NCBI GenBank assembly: GCA_030426005.1
Contig: JAUHZM010000130.1
Span: 1 to 8,276 of the forward strand
Length of the DNA stretch: 8,276 bases
Direction of reading: 5' to 3'
DNA from: Gammaproteobacteria bacterium
GTDB taxonomy: Bacteria; Pseudomonadota; Gammaproteobacteria; Arenicellales; Arenicellaceae
Under the pieces are notes generated by a model that saw nothing but the letters and a program-made list of their open reading frames with translations, ran no database searches and was not told where the DNA came from. This document shows, piece by piece, positions 6,275-8,276 of the stretch (its first letter is position 1; each line of letters begins with the position of its first letter). The position numbers and the translations under genes were made by a program.

Positions 6275-6547
6275 GTGAATAAATCAGAACTAATCGAACT
6301 AGTCGCTGCCAAGGCGGACATCTCTAAATCATCTGCTGGCGATGCGCTTGACGCAGTTCTTGAAGGCATCACTGGTGCGCTGAAAAAAGGCGACAGTGTT
6401 ACTTTTGTTGGTTTTGGTACTTTCTCAGTAAGCGAGCGTGCTGCACGTGATGGCCGCAACCCACGCACTGGTGAAACAATCAAAATCCCAGCTTCTAAAC
6501 TAGCCAAATTCAAAGCTGGTAAAGCGTTGAAAGATGCATTGAACTAA
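6275..6547 (+). CDS. hupB: DNA-binding protein HU-beta
   Basis: HU is a small dimeric nucleoid protein that bends and compacts DNA without strong sequence specificity and supports replication, recombination and transcription. The protein has 90 residues, the same length as E. coli HupB, and the same opening (MNKS-LI). The fold landmarks are present: helices 1-40, the turn VGFGTF (45-50), and the beta-arm GRNPRTGETI with Pro63, the residue that intercalates into DNA at the arm tip. The end reads FKAGKALKDALN. The start is GTG 6275, chosen because GAGGA (6263-6267) lies seven bases upstream and the product then matches family length; a GTG at 6188 would add 29 unrelated residues. The gene follows lon as in E. 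coli, and HU is a known Lon substrate there. A long inverted repeat follows the stop. Confidence 0.97.
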   Translation: MNKSELIELVAAKADISKSSAGDALDAVLEGITGALKKGDSVTFVGFGTFSVSERAARDGRNPRTGETIKIPASKLAKFKAGKALKDALN

Positions 6548-6572
6548 GCATTCGCTTTATCTGTATCAAGAT

Positions 6573-6621
6573 TGATCTAAGGAAGATGTTTACAGATACT
6601 GGTCGCATCTTTCTTAGATCA
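6573..6621 (+). terminator. Long inverted repeat after hupB
   Basis: TGATCTAAGGAAGATG (6573-6588) pairs with CATCTTTCTTAGATCA (6606-6621), 16 bp with a single G-T pair and a 17-nt loop, beginning 25 bases after the hupB stop. No T-tract follows, so it is not a canonical terminator; mRNA protection or factor-assisted termination is possible. The loop holds TACAGATA, which can also pair with TATCTGTA (6558-6565) just upstream. Confidence 0.6.
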
Positions 6622-6650
6622 TCGCATCTCTAGACCATCTGGTTGGTCTG

Positions 6651-6690
6651 TCAGCTCCTCTCCCTTTTCTCTGTATTCCCCCGATTCTCT
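6651..6690 (+). other. Pyrimidine-rich, G-poor tract downstream of hupB (possible rut site)
   Basis: Of 40 bases, 17 are C, 17 are T, 3 are A and 3 are G. Untranslated, C-rich and G-poor RNA is the kind of segment Rho loads on. With no T-tract after the hupB inverted repeat, Rho-dependent termination here is a reasonable guess, not shown. Confidence 0.35.
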
Positions 6691-7001
6691 GAGCGATTGC
6701 TCTGCATCCCTCGCATTCGACTTAGAGTTGCGCGTAAGTGGATAAACTCCGCTTCAAGCTCGCTCTGTTTTAGCGCGTTTCGAACTAAATCTTATTCGCT
6801 TGGTTCAAGGCAAGTATCAAACACAATCAACAATTACAGCCGGACTTATGGCGTGAGTGTGCCGGTGTTGCTTAGCCTAGCTACATACCAAACCGAGCGA
6901 TTTTTAGGTTTTTAAAAAAAGTGTCAGAAACTTATTGCATATATTTCGGAATGAATTAAACTAGCGCCGCTTTCGAGGGCAGCAGGCACTCATGAGACGG
7001 C

Positions 7002-7060
7002 AAAAAAAGTTGTAACTTTTACTTGCAAGGCTCCAGACATCTGCTATTATCGCCCTCCCA
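7002..7060 (+). promoter_or_regulatory. Stable-RNA promoter for the tRNA-Val/tRNA-Asp unit
   Basis: TTGCAA (7023-7028) and TATTAT (7045-7050) are 16 bases apart, with a TG one base before the -10 (TGC-TATTAT). The discriminator CGCCCTCCC (7051-7059) is GC-rich, typical of promoters under stringent control. Upstream, an A-tract (7002-7008) and the palindrome AAAAGTTGTAACTTTT (7005-7020) sit where an UP element binds the RNA polymerase alpha subunits. Transcription should begin near 7057, about 18 bases before tRNA-Val. Confidence 0.82.
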
Positions 7061-7074
7061 AATCGACAAGATTC

Positions 7075-7150
7075 GGGCGCTTAGCTCAGTTGGTAGAGCA
7101 TCGCCCTTACAAGGCGAGGGTCACTGGTTCAAGTCCAGTAGCGCCCACCA
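7075..7150 (+). tRNA. tRNA-Val (anticodon UAC)
   Basis: This is a 76-nt cloverleaf with CCA encoded. The acceptor stem pairs GGGCGCT (7075-7081) with AGCGCCC (7140-7146). The D arm contains TAGCTCAGTTGGTAGAGCA. The anticodon stem is TCGCC/GGCGA around loop CTTACAA, with anticodon TAC at 7108-7110. The T arm is CTGG-TTCAAGT-CCAG, and A73-CCA ends at 7150. It reads GUA and related valine codons. It shares a transcript with tRNA-Asp 16 bases downstream. Confidence 0.98.
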
Positions 7151-7166
7151 GTTTTAGTAAAAATGC

Positions 7167-7243
7167 GGAGCGGTAGTTCAGTTGGTTAGAATACCGGCCT
7201 GTCACGCCGGGGGTCGCGGGTTCGAGTCCCGTCCGCTCCGCCA
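7167..7243 (+). tRNA. tRNA-Asp (anticodon GUC)
   Basis: This is a 77-nt cloverleaf with CCA encoded. The acceptor stem pairs GGAGCGG (7167-7173) with CCGCTCC (7233-7239), followed by G73 and CCA (7241-7243). The anticodon stem is CCGGC/GCCGG around loop CTGTCAC, with anticodon GTC at 7201-7203. The T arm is GCGGG-TTCGAGT-CCCGT. G73 and the GUC anticodon are aspartate identity elements. AGTAAAA (7156-7162) and TTTTACT (7245-7251) flank the gene and could extend the precursor stem before processing. Confidence 0.98.
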
Positions 7244-7259
7244 CTTTTACTGAAGAGAT

Positions 7260-7292
7260 AAAAACGACTGCAGATCGCAGTCGTTTTTTTTT
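7260..7292 (+). terminator. Intrinsic terminator of the tRNA operon
   Basis: AAAAACGACTGC (7260-7271) pairs with GCAGTCGTTTTT (7277-7288) around a 5-nt loop, and the T-run continues to 7292. This is a textbook Rho-independent terminator 17 bases after tRNA-Asp. It separates the tRNA unit from the pirin gene, which therefore needs its own promoter. Confidence 0.95.
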
Positions 7293-7390
7293 GCTCGTAA
7301 GTCTTCCTTAAATGGCGACCGCGTTGCATTCATCTAATCGTGCATGCGATTTGATATTGTCATTGTTCTTCCTGTCTCACGGAGAGCATC

Positions 7391-8248
7391 ATGCCGAAAG
7401 TACTTATTCCCAAAGTGACGGATCTGGGTGAATTCTCAGTGTCGCGTGTGTTGCCAAATCCAGTGCAACGCATGGTTGGTCCCTTCGTCTTTTTTGATCA
7501 TATGGGGCCGGTGAAATTCGATGCCGGGGCTGGCGTTAATGTTAGACCACATCCGCATATTGGACTTGCGACAGTCACCTATCTTCTCGAAGGGCGAATT
7601 CTACACCGCGACAGTCTGGGCAATTGTCTTGAGATTTGTCCTGGTGATGTGAATTGGATGGTAGCTGGTCGTGGTGTCACGCATTCTGAACGTGAGTCGA
7701 TTGAAGTGCGCTCGAAACCACATTCACTGAACGGGCTTCAGTGCTGGGTTGCCTTACCGCGTGAACACGCCGAAGTAGAGCCGAACTTTCTGCATGTTGC
7801 GCACAATGAGTTACCACACAAAATCTACGATGAGGTGACCATTCGTTTGGTGGTCGGTGAAGCGTACGGCATGCAGTCATCTATCAAGACATTCTCGCCA
7901 ATGTTTATGGTTGACATTTTGGCCGGCAAGGGCGAGCACATAGAGCGCCCAAACCCCGAACACGAGTGCTTGGTCTATGTGGCCGAAGGCGGCATCAATG
8001 TGGACGGTGTGGTGGTCGGCGAAGGCGCAACGGCGATGTTGCCAGCAGCGGGCAATATAACCGTATTACGCTACTCAAGATTGGTGTTGCTAGGCGGCGA
8101 ACCTTGGGTCGATGCACCGCACTTAGAATGGAACTTCGTGTCGTTTGATCGTGATCGAATCGAACAAGCCAAGCGCGATTGGGAGGCGGGTCAGTTTCCG
8201 CCGGTGATTGGTGATACTGACGAATTTATTCCTTTGCCGGATGACTGA
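7391..8248 (+). CDS. Pirin family protein (bicupin)
   Basis: Pirins are two-domain cupin proteins that usually bind iron; some bacterial members, such as E. coli YhhW, act as quercetin 2,3-dioxygenases in vitro, but the natural substrate is generally unknown. The 285-residue product is full length. The N-terminal cupin carries all four metal ligands in the pirin pattern: His54 and His56 in RPHPHIG, and His98 and Glu100 in GRGVTHSE. The second cupin (about 165-245) has no obvious metal site, as is usual. The end reads RIEQAKRDWEAGQFP and DEFIPLP, a family signature. GGAG (7381-7384) lies six bases before the ATG. No signal peptide is visible, so it should be cytoplasmic. No good promoter was found; an inverted repeat AATCG-N6-CGATT (7336-7351) upstream could be an operator. 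It is transcribed apart from the tRNAs. Enzymatic activity is unproven here. Confidence 0.92.
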   Translation: MPKVLIPKVTDLGEFSVSRVLPNPVQRMVGPFVFFDHMGPVKFDAGAGVNVRPHPHIGLATVTYLLEGRILHRDSLGNCLEICPGDVNWMVAGRGVTHSERESIEVRSKPHSLNGLQCWVALPREHAEVEPNFLHVAHNELPHKIYDEVTIRLVVGEAYGMQSSIKTFSPMFMVDILAGKGEHIERPNPEHECLVYVAEGGINVDGVVVGEGATAMLPAAGNITVLRYSRLVLLGGEPWVDAPHLEWNFVSFDRDRIEQAKRDWEAGQFPPVIGDTDEFIPLPDD

Positions 8249-8276
8249 GGTGCTGAGCTGGCCAGTCTGTGATAAC

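Larger units (their letters stand above)
6548..7074. other. hupB-tRNA intergenic region, no gene recognised
   Basis: This 527-base stretch holds, in order, the long inverted repeat, a 6-bp hairpin AGACCA/TGGTCT (6632-6649), a pyrimidine-rich tract (6651-6690), about 200 bases in which I recognise nothing, and AT-rich DNA (6900-7020) leading to the tRNA promoter. A 90-codon open frame from TTG 6643 to the stop ending at 6915 has no ribosome site, reads across the pyrimidine tract and looks like no known protein, so it is not called. TTGCAT (6935-6940) with TAAACT (6957-6962), 16 bases apart, is a possible extra promoter. Confidence 0.5.

Noticed and set aside
6643..6915. A 90-codon open frame starting at TTG between hupB and the tRNAs.
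   Set aside because: It has no ribosome site, starts with a rare codon inside a hairpin, has composition driven by a pyrimidine tract, and shows no recognisable domain.
7075..7292. A genomic island or attachment site at the tRNA genes.
   Set aside because: No integrase, no duplicated tRNA 3' end and no shift in base composition are visible; the tRNAs have their own intact promoter and terminator.
1..8276. A previously undescribed defence, mobile or biosynthetic system.
   Set aside because: All substantial coding regions belong to well-known families in a conserved proteostasis locus, and the remaining DNA is intergenic with regulatory features only.

Overview
The window is a stretch of ordinary gammaproteobacterial chromosome carrying the conserved proteostasis cluster. 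The gene order is trigger factor (tig, 3' end only), clpP, a small exported rhodanese, clpX, lon, hupB, tRNA-Val, tRNA-Asp and a pirin-family gene. All genes lie on the + strand. ClpP, ClpX, Lon and HU-beta resemble the Escherichia coli proteins almost residue for residue at the functional motifs. Base composition is close to half G+C by eye. The class (Gammaproteobacteria) is secure; the genus cannot be read from this sequence, although the composition and the extra genes suggest a free-living lineage outside the Enterobacteriaceae.

Layout: bases 1-362 are the end of tig, closed by a strong intrinsic terminator (393-430). clpP (602-1270) follows, then a PspE-like rhodanese 16 bp downstream (1287-1664), probably co-transcribed with it. 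A 254-bp gap carries a near-consensus heat-shock (sigma-32) promoter and a long leader ahead of clpX (1919-3190). After a GC-rich hairpin comes a second near-consensus sigma-32 promoter and lon (3431-5848). A 426-bp gap with a perfect hairpin and a 16-bp palindrome leads to hupB (GTG start, 6275-6547). A further 527-bp non-coding stretch holds a long inverted repeat, a pyrimidine-rich tract and a textbook stable-RNA promoter. That promoter drives tRNA-Val(UAC) and tRNA-Asp(GUC), which end at an intrinsic terminator (7260-7292). A pirin gene (7391-8248) with all four metal ligands closes the window.

How the genes work together: trigger factor folds nascent chains; ClpX unfolds tagged or damaged proteins into the ClpP chamber; Lon degrades misfolded proteins by itself; HU-beta is a nucleoid protein and a known Lon substrate in E. 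coli. The two sigma-32-type promoters give clpX and lon their own heat-shock inputs. The least expected features are the exported rhodanese between clpP and clpX, and a tRNA pair followed by pirin where E. coli has ppiD. I found no mobile element, CRISPR array, prophage or clearly undescribed system. The observations worth checking are mostly regulatory DNA and RNA structures in the intergenic regions.
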